This document shows positions 8,099 through 14,357 of a stretch of 54,000 nt of DNA, piece by piece. Under the pieces are notes generated by a model. That model was not told the DNA's origin and did not search any database. It was given only the letters and a program-made list of their open reading frames with translations. The stretch is from positions 1 through 54,000 of IMG/VR virus record IMGVR_UViG_3300047316_000404, one strand, 5' to 3'. A program made the position numbers and the translations under genes. The DNA is from a virus. The first letter of the stretch is position 1, and the number at the start of each line of letters is the position of its first letter.

Positions 8099-9546
8099 AA
8101 TATACGGCTCCTCCAACACTATCTAAGTTCATGAGGTCAAACGCCTTTTTCCGACTTGCGGCTGGGCCGGTCGGCAGTGGAAAGACGACCGCATGCATCA
8201 TTGAACTTCTACGCCGGTGCATGACACAGGCGAAAGCGCCAGACGGCATCCGCTATACACGGGTCGCCATAGTGAGACAGACGCTCCGTCAGTTGCGGGA
8301 CACAGTCTTACGCGACGCGCAAATGTGGCTCGCTGGCCTTGGGGAATGGAAGGTCAGTGAAAATACGTTTTATCTTGATTTCAGCGACGTGCGAAGCGAG
8401 TGGGTCTTCATCCCGCTAGAAGACGCCGCAGATCAAGCACGGCTGCTCAGCATGCAACTCTCCATGTGTTGGATCAGCGAGGCTATCGAGTGCAATTTTG
8501 ATATCGTAGCCCCAATCTCCGGACGCATCGGGCGCTATCCTTCCGGCAATCGCGGCACTCCGAGCTTCTATGGAATAATCGCGGACACCAACATGCCGCA
8601 GCTTCTGACAGATTGGCACAAGCTGATGGTTGATCCGCCGGCGGACTTTCAGATTTTCCGGCAGCCGTCGGGGATGGCGGACAATGCGGAAAACCTCAAC
8701 TACTTGGTGCAAAACGTCACGACCAGCAAACTGCCTATCAATCATCCCGATCGCATTGCGGAGGGGCGCAAATACTACGAAAGGTTCGTGCAGTTATATG
8801 GCAGCTCGCACGCTTGGGTTAAGCGGTATGTTTTTGCAGAGTTCGGAGATGACCCCAGCGGGGAGGCGGTCTTCAAGGAAACATTCAAGCCCTCGTTTCA
8901 TGTGGTGGACGATACTTTTTGCATACCAGGTTACAGCCTCCTCGTAGGAATCGACTTCGGACGCAATCCTTGGAGCCTGGTCTGCCAGGTCGATCATCAG
9001 GGGCGATTGCTGGTTCACGAGGAGATTCCGGCGGTCAATATCGGCCTGGAAAAACAGGTCGAGGAAAGAATACGGCCACGGCTGTTCAGCAACAAGTTTG
9101 CCGGCGCGAAGGTGATGATTGTTGGTGATCCGGCGGGTGTGGCCAAGGGAACTATTGCGGAAGAAACTAGCTTTGATGCCTTGAAACGCATGGGTTTGCC
9201 GGCTTTCCCGGCTCCCACCAATGACATTGACGCCCGGTTGCGCGCTGTGGAGACCATGCTTGGGCGGCAAACCAATGGCGGCCCATCGCTGGTGATCAAC
9301 GGACGCGGCTGCCCTATGCTGGTCCGCGCCATGAGCGGCGGCTATCGTTTCAAGCGCCACAAGGAAGGGAGCTTGCGGGCAATCCCGGAGAAGTTCGACG
9401 CCGAGGGGTACTCGCACGTAGTCGATTGCTTGCAATATGTGTGTTTGGTGGCCCAGAATAGAAACCTTGTGCAAGAATATGCCCGCCGATTGGTGCCACG
9501 GAAGCGGCCAGTCGAGCGGCACGTCACCGCGGCGGGATGGACCTGA
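8089..9546 (+). CDS. Terminase large subunit (ATPase-nuclease)
   Basis: 485 residues. Packaging motor that threads DNA through the portal and cuts concatemers. Walker A is GPVGSGKTT (26-34), with helicase-like patterns following. The RNase H-like nuclease half shows acidic residues in VGIDFGRNP (D289), VGDPAGV (D347) and SHVVDCLQY (D446). Start 8089 is chosen because the homologous N-terminus begins there; a longer TTG frame from 8029 reads through unrelated sequence. No strong ribosome-binding site precedes 8089, in keeping with re-initiation from the short frame above. Composition of the first 500 bases looks less GC-rich than the flanks, consistent with an exchanged allele. Confidence 0.92.
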   Translation: MSIEYTAPPTLSKFMRSNAFFRLAAGPVGSGKTTACIIELLRRCMTQAKAPDGIRYTRVAIVRQTLRQLRDTVLRDAQMWLAGLGEWKVSENTFYLDFSDVRSEWVFIPLEDAADQARLLSMQLSMCWISEAIECNFDIVAPISGRIGRYPSGNRGTPSFYGIIADTNMPQLLTDWHKLMVDPPADFQIFRQPSGMADNAENLNYLVQNVTTSKLPINHPDRIAEGRKYYERFVQLYGSSHAWVKRYVFAEFGDDPSGEAVFKETFKPSFHVVDDTFCIPGYSLLVGIDFGRNPWSLVCQVDHQGRLLVHEEIPAVNIGLEKQVEERIRPRLFSNKFAGAKVMIVGDPAGVAKGTIAEETSFDALKRMGLPAFPAPTNDIDARLRAVETMLGRQTNGGPSLVINGRGCPMLVRAMSGGYRFKRHKEGSLRAIPEKFDAEGYSHVVDCLQYVCLVAQNRNLVQEYARRLVPRKRPVERHVTAAGWT

Positions 9547-9549
9547 GCC

Positions 9550-10317
9550 ATGAGCGATGCACAGCAAGGGGACCTAGTCCCGAACTTTCCGCTTTCTTGG
9601 CTGGAGCGGCTCCATTCCGAGAAGGTGCGGCTGGAGAACCGCAACGCCGACGTCTGGGTGCCGATCCTCGAGCGGGCCAAGGGGGTGGTCGATCATGACG
9701 GGATCGAGCGGGTCACGGCGCAGTCGCTGCTCGACATCCTCAAGGTGCCGATGGGCAAGCGCAAGAACGAGCACTACCAGCGGCTGACCAAGATCATGAT
9801 CGAGCTCGGGTGGTCGTCGCACCGGATCCACGGCATAACGGCGGGCGGCTACCGCGAGCAGGTGCATGGCTTCTGCCGCGATGCCCGGCACAAGAAGCCG
9901 CCGACCGCCGACGAGAAAAGACGGGCCGAGCTGGGGGTGCGGCAGGTGCGGCGGCCGAAGATCGGCTGGCCGGCATTCAAGCGGCAAGTCGTGGAATTGG
10001 TCCGCTCCGGGAAGCATCCGGCCGAACTCGCGGATCAATTCGGGATACCGAAACAAACGATCCGCAATTGGGTCGGCCGGCATAACGAGCTCAACCCCGA
10101 GGCGCCGGTGGTCGTGCCGCAACACAAGCGGGGGGCCCCGGTTCGCAATCCCAATCCGTTCAACACCCCGGTCACCCCGGTCACCCCGGTCACCATGGCG
10201 CCAGCCGAGAAGCCGAGGCCGCAACCGCCACCCGAGCCAGCCGCGAAGCCCTCCAAGGCGGCTTCCGCGCCGTTCGAGTTGCCAGACATACCGGCATTCC
10301 TGCGCCGGGAGAAGTAA
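9550..10317 (+). CDS. HTH DNA-binding protein next to the terminase
   Basis: 255 residues, three bases after the large terminase stop. Residues 50-100 (VTAQSLLDILKVPMGKRKNEHYQRL...LGWSSHRI) look like a winged-helix domain of the kind found at the C-terminus of phage primase/VirE-type proteins. Residues 135-175 contain a resolvase/transposase-like helix-turn-helix (AELADQFGIPKQTIRNWV). The last 80 residues are Pro-rich with a PVT repeat (three copies). It could be an alternative small terminase or a regulator of packaging; this is inference. Confidence 0.65.
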   Translation: MSDAQQGDLVPNFPLSWLERLHSEKVRLENRNADVWVPILERAKGVVDHDGIERVTAQSLLDILKVPMGKRKNEHYQRLTKIMIELGWSSHRIHGITAGGYREQVHGFCRDARHKKPPTADEKRRAELGVRQVRRPKIGWPAFKRQVVELVRSGKHPAELADQFGIPKQTIRNWVGRHNELNPEAPVVVPQHKRGAPVRNPNPFNTPVTPVTPVTMAPAEKPRPQPPPEPAAKPSKAASAPFELPDIPAFLRREK

Positions 10318-10319
10318 GT

Positions 10320-10968
10320 CTAGCGCGAGCGGATCACGTCCTTGTCGGCGCGCATGAAGGCGGCGGCCGGTCCGCCGGCCACCGGCAACGTGCCCTATAT
10401 CACTGGAGTAATCCATACCTCTCAGCCGGAACATCTCTTGATAGAAATCAGGCGGAAAGGTCGGCAACCACGGCCTGAGTTCTTTAGCTATGAAGGCCTC
10501 AAGAATACGCGCCAAAGCATCCCTTGCTCGATCGCGCTGAAAGCCTGTGGCCTCATCAACTAACGCGATGATGCCAAGCGTCGCAAATCCATGCTGAAGA
10601 AGCGCCGCTCGCTCTGCCAAGTGCTCCGATCTCTTGGTCAGAACACCCCGCCTGCCAGCTTCAATGAGAACGGCGCAAATATCGGGCAGGATTGTCGCTT
10701 CATAGCCGTCCGCCGGCCGGCCGCCATGCGCGGGAATAAATCGAATAGGCGAATTTGCGCGCTCGATTAAGCCTTTGACATTTATGCCCTTTTGTTCAAT
10801 CCCCTCCATCAAAATGGCAATTTTGCGCGCGCCGCCTCTTCCGCCGCCCTCAGACAGACCAAGGCCGCCCTGCAGACCTCGTTGGGAAAGAACCCGTGTT
10901 TCATCCTCTAGGACGTAAACGTCAGTTCGTCGGCATCGCAGGGGCCGGAACGGAACGGCTCCCCGCAT
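10320..10968 (-). pseudogene. P63C-domain protein gene, 3'-truncated or frameshifted
   Basis: Reads VYVLEDETRVLSQRG at the N-terminus, then GFATLGIIALVDEATGFQRDRA and IAKELRPWLPTFPPDFYQEMFRLRG, the hallmark of the P63C domain, whose function is unknown and which is common in phages and mobile elements. After FRLRGMDYSSD the expected last 60 or so residues of the domain are missing. The original frame runs on as an antisense shadow of the neighbouring HTH gene. A plus-one shift near 10400 would instead end in a plausible tail (AAAFMRADKDVIRSR, stop at 10320), three bases from the convergent gene. Broken gene or sequencing frameshift; not certain which. Confidence 0.65.
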
Positions 10969-11060
10969 TGACTATTAAGGGGTTGAGCGCATATGTAGCG
11001 CTTCTAAGCACCCCTCGGGAAACCGCCCGCTCGACGGATACGGGGAACCGAGTCTAACTA

Positions 11061-11113
11061 CCCCGGGGACGCTCTTTTGCGTCCCCGAATCATTTTCGGG
11101 GAAGGGTGCTCTC
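11061..11113 (+). promoter_or_regulatory. Leader with two mutually exclusive hairpins
   Basis: Hairpin 1 is GGGGACGC, loop TCTTTT, GCGTCCCC (11065-11086). Hairpin 2 is CCCCGA, a 7-base loop, then TCGGGG (11083-11101). They share the CCCC at 11083-11086, so only one can form. Hairpin 2 takes in part of the purine-rich ribosome-binding site (GGGGAAGGG) of the short frame at 11114. The architecture resembles an attenuator or RNA switch, but no known class was recognised. Confidence 0.5.
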
Positions 11114-11248
11114 ATGACTGCTGCAGCAGCTTCTATTTCCGAGCCCGGCAACCGTCTCAGGGTTCGAATATTTGTTGATTTCAGGGGCGCGATCGGATCA
11201 CTTTTGATCGTGCTGCGCTATAACGGAATTGGCAGACGGCGGCCCTAG
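11114..11248 (+). CDS. Possible 44-residue peptide behind the structured leader
   Basis: ATG eight bases after a strong GGGGAAGGG ribosome-binding site. The peptide starts MTAAAASISEPGNRLRVRIF and is otherwise unremarkable. It overlaps the tail of the opposing small gene by 51 bases. Its only support is the leader structure and the ribosome-binding site. Confidence 0.35.
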   Translation: MTAAAASISEPGNRLRVRIFVDFRGAIGSLLIVLRYNGIGRRRP

Positions 11249-11503
11249 CCGATCCTCCAGGCTCTTGATCCATTTCGCGTCATCGATGCAGGTTTGGCAG
11301 TGATCGAATGGGCAGCCGGCGAAGTGCCAAAGGCGGCGCAAATCGGCCCGCAGTTGCTCGATCTCGGCCTCGCGGTTGCCGATCAGCGCGTGCAACAGCG
11401 CGTTGGCCTTCAGCAGGTCATCGCGTTCGGCCGCCAAGCAGATTGGGCACATTCCATCTGCGACCGCTGCCTCAGATTCCCAATGTGCGTGCCTGCATGG
11501 CAT
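11198..11503 (-). CDS. Small zinc-binding, coiled-coil phage protein
   Basis: 101 residues from MPCRHAHWE. Cysteine pairs (C3, CPIC about 19-22, then CPFDHCQTC about 64-72) suggest one or two zinc sites flanking a heptad helix (LLKANALLHALIGNREAEIEQLRADLRRL). A longer frame would overlap the preceding gene, so the internal start is preferred. Last gene of the minus-strand accessory operon. Function unknown. Confidence 0.6.
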   Translation of the reverse strand: MPCRHAHWESEAAVADGMCPICLAAERDDLLKANALLHALIGNREAEIEQLRADLRRLWHFAGCPFDHCQTCIDDAKWIKSLEDRLGPPSANSVIAQHDQK

Positions 11504-11508
11504 TTGAT

Positions 11509-11766
11509 TCAACCCAAATGAACTCTGGCGCACGGCGCCCAGCACCGATCGACGATCTTTCCGGTCGGGTCGAGCAACCTAACTTCGCCCTGTCGTAAGT
11601 CGCGCTTGATCTTATCGAAGACGGGCCGGACTGACGCTTCGTCCGGTCCTACGGCGCGAACCTTGCGGGTATCAGAATAGCGCCCGCCGTGACGATCGAC
11701 GATCCATGGCCCGCCGCTAACGAGTTCAACTTCCGAGAGGTCGTCCTCGTATTTCATTTTGGTCAT
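11509..11766 (-). CDS. Hypothetical small protein
   Basis: 85 residues from MTKMKYEDD. The start ATG overlaps the stop of the upstream membrane-protein gene (ATGA). Predicted beta-rich N-terminus with charged helices (VRPVFDKIKRDLRQGE). Two cysteines near the C-terminus. No family recognised. Confidence 0.55.
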   Translation of the reverse strand: MTKMKYEDDLSEVELVSGGPWIVDRHGGRYSDTRKVRAVGPDEASVRPVFDKIKRDLRQGEVRLLDPTGKIVDRCWAPCARVHLG

Positions 11767-11978
11767 CCAAACAGTTTGACAATCGTGGCACCGAGCGCGA
11801 CGCCGGCCGCCAACAGCGCGGCGCCGGCGGTCATGCCGGCGAATGCGACTTGCCACGGCGCATGCCGCATTTCCTGATGTCGGCGATCGGATTCGGCAAA
11901 GTTGCGATGGATCTCCGTCAGCATCTTGTCGATGCGAACGGTTTGCTCGCGCGCGTCAATCGGATCGATGTCTGCCAT
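11763..11978 (-). CDS. Small membrane protein with cytoplasmic helix
   Basis: 71 residues. An amphipathic N-terminal helix (IDKMLTEIHRNFAESDRRHQEM) leads into one membrane span (about residues 43-66, FAGMTAGAALLAAGVALGATIV). This topology occurs in phage holin-like and membrane-anchor proteins. It is coupled to the next gene by ATGA. With the neighbouring 66-residue protein it could form a second membrane unit besides the lysis genes at the left end. Confidence 0.6.
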   Translation of the reverse strand: MADIDPIDAREQTVRIDKMLTEIHRNFAESDRRHQEMRHAPWQVAFAGMTAGAALLAAGVALGATIVKLFG

Positions 11979-11996
11979 TTGGTCCTCTTGGCGCTT

Positions 11997-12197
11997 TCAA
12001 GCAAACATCTTGAACAGGATTGCGCTTGTCATCGCCATGTTGGTGCCGACCATCCATTTCAAGACCGTCAGATCGGTTTCGATCTTGCCGGCCCGATTTT
12101 CATAGCCGGCGGCCTCTTCGGCAGCGGCGCGCGCGATCTCCTCCGGCACGTCGCCGGCCCGCAATGCAGCGTAGAGTTTTGCCATCATGACGGTCAT
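11997..12197 (-). CDS. Small membrane-associated helical protein
   Basis: 66 residues from MTVMMAKLYAAL. Ala/Glu-rich helix (EEIARAAAEEAAGYENR), then a short hydrophobic C-terminal helix (LKWMVGTNMAMTSAILFKMF) likely to insert in the membrane. Ribosome-binding site GGAG lies 11 bases before 12197; starts at 12188 and 12185 are also possible. The longer upstream frame is a shadow. Function unknown; holin-like by size and shape. Confidence 0.5.
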   Translation of the reverse strand: MTVMMAKLYAALRAGDVPEEIARAAAEEAAGYENRAGKIETDLTVLKWMVGTNMAMTSAILFKMFA

Positions 12198-12222
12198 TCG
12201 AGCTAGTGCTCCTTGGCGCTGC

Positions 12223-12516
12223 TCATTGGGCAATCCTGAATTGGTCCCAAGGATCGTTCCTGGGCGGGCAACCAATCCCCAGGAACGCGACCGTACACTT
12301 GGCCCGCCATGCCGCTTCGCGTTGCGCGGCGTTGTCCTTGACAAACTGGATTTGCGCCTCGAGGTTGGCAACGTGCTTGTCGTTGGCAGCGTTGACGAAT
12401 TCTATCTGCGCTTCCAGATTGGCGATTTGTTTCTGCTCGGCTGGCGTCAGATCGCCGGCATGGGCGGGTGCCAGCGTGCCGCACAGCACGGCGGTAATTA
12501 TTACAAGTCGTCGCAT
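12223..12516 (-). CDS. Exported small coiled-coil protein
   Basis: 97 residues. Signal peptide MRRLVIITAVLCGTLAPAHA with cleavage at AHA, then a duplicated heptad unit (IANLEAQIEFVNAANDK and VANLEAQIQFVKDNAA), then a C-terminal segment with two cysteines (CTVAFLGIGC). Periplasmic, perhaps an outer spanin-like or moron-type envelope protein. The start is preceded by the operon's recurring GCGAGGAC ribosome-binding block. Confidence 0.65.
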   Translation of the reverse strand: MRRLVIITAVLCGTLAPAHAGDLTPAEQKQIANLEAQIEFVNAANDKHVANLEAQIQFVKDNAAQREAAWRAKCTVAFLGIGCPPRNDPWDQFRIAQ

Positions 12517-12522
12517 TGGATT

Positions 12523-12560
12523 GTCCTCGCTTGTTTGATGGGCGCCCGCCAAGGCCGCCC
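12523..12560 (-). promoter_or_regulatory. Leader L1: hairpin with TTGGCG loop plus GCGAGGAC
   Basis: On the minus strand a GC stem (GGGCG with CGCCC) encloses a loop containing CCTTGGCGG, followed by GCGAGGAC and the ATG of the exported-protein gene. One of six related leaders in this operon. Confidence 0.6.
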
Positions 12561-12749
12561 TGGTTCCGGTAATATTGCCCAGAGCGCCATATGGCGCAAG
12601 AGCGGCGGCCTCTGTTAATGTTTAATCATTCCGTCCGCCGGGCCGGCTGCTTCGGTCCTCGCGGCAGCCAAGGGACACCTGGGTGTCCCGGATGCCCGCG
12701 GAAGGATAGGGCCGGCCGGGACGCCAATCCCGCCGGCCCGCCCCGCCGT
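12561..12749 (-). other. Intergenic gap with stacked hairpins and an orphan GCGAGGAC block
   Basis: No gene seen. Three stems occur: GGGACACC with GGTGTCCC around a two-base loop (12672-12689); GGGCCGGC with GCCGGCCC (12709-12739) just after the stop of the upstream gene; and GGCTGC with GCAGCC (12645-12669) enclosing GCGAGGAC at 12656-12663. That block has no start codon at the normal distance, so it may be the remains of a lost cistron. No hammerhead core is present. Confidence 0.6.
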
Positions 12750-13064
12750 TTACCAGACTTGCCACCAATTTTTGTCGGATACGGGTGGCTTCAGGCAATC
12801 CGCTATCGATGGCTTGGCAACGCGCTCGACGTAATCGGCCGGAAGTTTTCCGTTTGCGATGAAATACGCGCCGTCCTCCATCGTGCTCCTGTTGGCGGCA
12901 GCGAGGACGTAACAACTGCAATAAGCGTTGTTGTTATTCATTCCCGCCAAACAAGTTGCCATTGCCTCCTTTATAAAGGCGAGCGTGTTCGCCTGGTCCA
13001 GCGGTGTCGCATGCGCCGCAACAGGCAACAATAACGTGCTCGCAAGCAATAATCGTTTCATCAT
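12750..13064 (-). CDS. Exported cysteine-containing small protein
   Basis: 104 residues. Signal peptide MKRLLLASTLLLPVAAHA, then a helical mature part with four cysteines (ATCLAG, YCSCYV, ADCLKP), probably disulphide-bonded in the periplasm. GCGAGGAC lies eight bases before the ATG at 13064; a second ATG follows at 13061. Looks like a lysogenic-conversion or envelope protein; function unknown. Confidence 0.65.
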   Translation of the reverse strand: MMKRLLLASTLLLPVAAHATPLDQANTLAFIKEAMATCLAGMNNNNAYCSCYVLAAANRSTMEDGAYFIANGKLPADYVERVAKPSIADCLKPPVSDKNWWQVW

Positions 13065-13072
13065 GGTCGTTT

Positions 13073-13101
13073 GTCCTCGCTTGTGTGCCGCGCCATGCGG
13101 C
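13073..13101 (-). promoter_or_regulatory. Leader L2: hairpin plus GCGAGGAC
   Basis: Stem GCCGC with GCGGC around ATGGC, then CACACAA and GCGAGGAC before the ATG at 13064. It lies immediately 3' of hammerhead HH1, so it would be the 5' end of the cleaved downstream transcript. Confidence 0.6.
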
Positions 13102-13112
13102 GAGTCGGAACT

Positions 13113-13167
13113 GGACTCATCAGGCGCCGCGTCACGGCGCGACGGGGGTTAGTTCCCCGTTTCATCC
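13113..13167 (-). ncRNA. Type II hammerhead ribozyme HH1
   Basis: Read 5' to 3' on the minus strand: GGAT (stem II), GAAA, CGGGG, loop AACTAAC, CCCCG (stem III), UC, then the cut, GCGCCG, loop TGACG, CGGCGC (stem I), CTGATGA, and GTCC closing stem II with one G-U pair. All catalytic core positions match the hammerhead consensus, including the A15.1-U16.1 pair and C17. Predicted cleavage is between 13141 and 13140. The 5' third also encodes the last residues (DETGN) and the stop codon of the upstream gene, the stop lying in the stem III loop. Confidence 0.92.
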
Positions 13168-13343
13168 TTGTGGCTGCGGGCCTCCAGCCAGGCCCGCTCG
13201 AGTCGCGCGATCATGAGGGCGGCGCGCTGGCATAGGTCTGCGGTGGCGGAAGAGCGTCCCGGGTGCGCCTCGGTCAGCTCGCGCGAGATGGCCTCAACCT
13301 CGGCCTGCGTCGGCGGTGTGCTATGGTCGTCGTCTGGCGACAT
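13149..13343 (-). CDS. Small helical hypothetical protein, 3' end shared with HH1
   Basis: 64 residues from MSPDDDHSTPP, with AGGA nine bases upstream. Predicted helices (AEVEAISRELTEAH and LCQRAALMIARLERAWLEAR). Its stop TAA lies in the stem III loop of HH1, so ribosomes finishing this gene must unfold the ribozyme. That offers a simple way to couple translation and cleavage. A longer frame to 13385 would run antisense in phase through the preceding short gene and is rejected. Confidence 0.6.
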   Translation of the reverse strand: MSPDDDHSTPPTQAEVEAISRELTEAHPGRSSATADLCQRAALMIARLERAWLEARSHKDETGN

Positions 13344-13347
13344 GGCG

Positions 13348-13431
13348 TCATTCCTCGTTGGTGGGTTGCTGGAACATTTCGACAATCAGATCAAGATTGG
13401 CCTGTAGCGCGTCATCGGAGAACAGGCCAAT
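13348..13431 (-). CDS. 27-residue gene with apparent ATT start
   Basis: Reads GLFSDDALQANLDLIVEM then FQQPTNEE and stops five bases before the next ATG. The operon's GCGAGGAC block is nine bases upstream, where other cistrons have ATG, but the codon here is ATT. The alternatives (GTG one base after the block, or an out-of-frame ATG) give no sensible product. Either a rare ATT start with low expression or an inactivated start. Confidence 0.45.
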   Translation of the reverse strand: MGLFSDDALQANLDLIVEMFQQPTNEE

Positions 13432-13440
13432 GTCGCCACT

Positions 13441-13472
13441 GTCCTCGCATTTTGGGCGCCCGCCAAGGCGCC
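13441..13472 (-). promoter_or_regulatory. Leader L3: hairpin with TTGGCG loop plus GCGAGGAC
   Basis: Perfect stem GGCGCC / GGCGCC with loop TTGGCG on the minus strand, then CAAAAT and GCGAGGAC. It lies 3' of HH2 and 5' of the ATT-start gene. Confidence 0.65.
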
Positions 13473-13488
13473 GGGTTGGTGGTTATCT

Positions 13489-13547
13489 GGACTCGTCAGG
13501 GCCGGCGATACCGGCCGACCGGGCACAACAAGCGCCCGGTTTCGTCC
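13489..13547 (-). ncRNA. Type II hammerhead ribozyme HH2
   Basis: Minus strand order: GGAC, GAAA, CCGGGC, 9-base loop, GCCCGG, UC, cut, GGCCGG, loop TATCG, CCGGCC, CTGACGA, GTCC. All three stems are perfectly paired (4, 6 and 6 bp), and every core nucleotide matches the hammerhead consensus, with N7 = C. Predicted cleavage is between 13517 and 13516. It begins on the base after the TAA stop of the upstream gene. The open stem II defines type II topology. Confidence 0.95.
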
Positions 13548-14009
13548 TTATGCCGCCGATCGATTGCGATCTATCCCCCAGGGCGCGGTCTCGTAATCGG
13601 GAAGCCCATTAATCGCCCGCGACCGGATTGCCGCTATAATCCGGTGCGCGACCGTCTGCCGATAATCGTCGGTCTCGCAAGCCTGATAGTCGAAACAGTC
13701 GCAATTTTTGATGACCCAGACGCAGCGCTTCATGTGCCCCATATGGACGAATGGCTCAAAATACCGGAACGTATAGCCGCTCGCGTCCTCGCCGATCTTG
13801 CCCGGCATGTTGCCAGGGCCGCAATCCGGGTAACGATGGCAGACCGACCGTTCGTTCTCGGCCAATAGTACGCGGCCGATATCAGTCCAATCAAACAATT
13901 CAGCCTTACTCGGCTGAATGTAATAGCCGAACTGGTCTTTCATCCGTTTATCCTTAGCGAACGAAAGTAGCGCGTCGATATGGTCGTGGGAAACTACGAA
14001 AGCGGACAT
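13548..14009 (-). CDS. Hypothetical phage accessory protein
   Basis: 153 residues from MSAFVVSHDHIDALLSFA. The start at 14009 is chosen for its distance from GCGAGGAC; the ATG at 14015 is too close. Conserved-looking stretch GRVLLAENERSVCHRYPD and a cysteine/aromatic-rich second half (CVWVIKNCDCFDYQAC). I recall this type from many proteobacterial phages, always without assigned function. The stop TAA abuts ribozyme HH2. Confidence 0.7.
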   Translation of the reverse strand: MSAFVVSHDHIDALLSFAKDKRMKDQFGYYIQPSKAELFDWTDIGRVLLAENERSVCHRYPDCGPGNMPGKIGEDASGYTFRYFEPFVHMGHMKRCVWVIKNCDCFDYQACETDDYRQTVAHRIIAAIRSRAINGLPDYETAPWGIDRNRSAA

Positions 14010-14016
14010 TTGCATT

Positions 14017-14046
14017 GTCCTCGCTATGTCGACTCTCGCCAAAGAG
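14017..14046 (-). promoter_or_regulatory. Leader L4: TTTGGCGA loop plus GCGAGGAC
   Basis: Short stem (CTC with GAG on the minus strand) around TTTGGCGA, then GTCGACATA and GCGAGGAC before the ATG at 14009. The loop motif is kept although the stem is weak. Confidence 0.5.
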
Positions 14047-14064
14047 GCCGGCCTGATCGCCGAT

Positions 14065-14086
14065 CATGGGCACCGAAATGCCCATG
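14065..14086 (-). terminator. Hairpin in the gap that lacks a ribozyme
   Basis: Perfect 7-bp inverted repeat CATGGGC with GCCCATG around an 8-base loop, nine bases after the stop at 14095. No U-tract follows. It takes the position that hammerheads occupy in neighbouring gaps; possibly a processing or attenuation element. Confidence 0.5.
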
Positions 14087-14094
14087 GGCTGCAA

Positions 14095-14301
14095 TCAGAT
14101 CGTCAGCTCTGGGTAATGCACTGTCCATGCATATGGAGACGCTGGCGAACAAGCTACTACATCCCATTGCGGAACAAGATCAGGATGCGCCTTGCAGAAT
14201 GCGCAGCTGCAGCCGCCTTCGATTGGTCTACGCAGATCACCAGGAAGTGGCATGAATAGCGTATCACCCCGTTTGGTTACTCTCGTGCCGTTGAAATGCA
14301 T
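14095..14301 (-). CDS. Small Cys-rich hypothetical protein
   Basis: 68 residues. Motif GGCSCAFCKAHPDLVPQWD suggests a small zinc- or metal-binding core followed by a beta-rich C-terminus (WTVHYPE). GCGAGGAC precedes the ATG by six bases. Resembles short phage proteins with a GGCSCxxC signature; function unknown. Its last codons include CTGACGA by chance, but no GAAA partner exists, so this is not a ribozyme. Confidence 0.65.
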   Translation of the reverse strand: MHFNGTRVTKRGDTLFMPLPGDLRRPIEGGCSCAFCKAHPDLVPQWDVVACSPASPYAWTVHYPELTI

Positions 14302-14307
14302 TTGATC

Positions 14308-14344
14308 GTCCTCGCATGTTGTCGGACACTCGCCAAAGCGCCCG
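14308..14344 (-). promoter_or_regulatory. Leader L5: hairpin with TTTGGCGA loop plus GCGAGGAC
   Basis: Stem CGGGCGC with GTGTCCG (two G-U pairs, valid only on the minus-strand RNA) around TTTGGCGA, then GCGAGGAC and the ATG at 14301. It lies directly 3' of HH3. The G-U pairs support function as RNA from this strand. Confidence 0.6.
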
Positions 14345-14357
14345 GTTCGTTGTGTCT

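Noticed and set aside
9574-10317. Long minus-strand frame continuing the P63C gene.
   Set aside because: Antisense to the HTH gene; the translation is Arg/Gly/Leu-rich shadow with no P63C similarity after residue 185 or so.
11150-11185. tRNA T-arm-like sequence (GGTTCGAAT).
   Set aside because: The stem does not pair and no acceptor or anticodon arms are found nearby.
14085-14110. Possible fourth hammerhead (CTGACGA on the minus strand).
   Set aside because: No GAAA partner and no stems I or III around it; CTGACGA is part of the codons at the end of the 68-residue gene.
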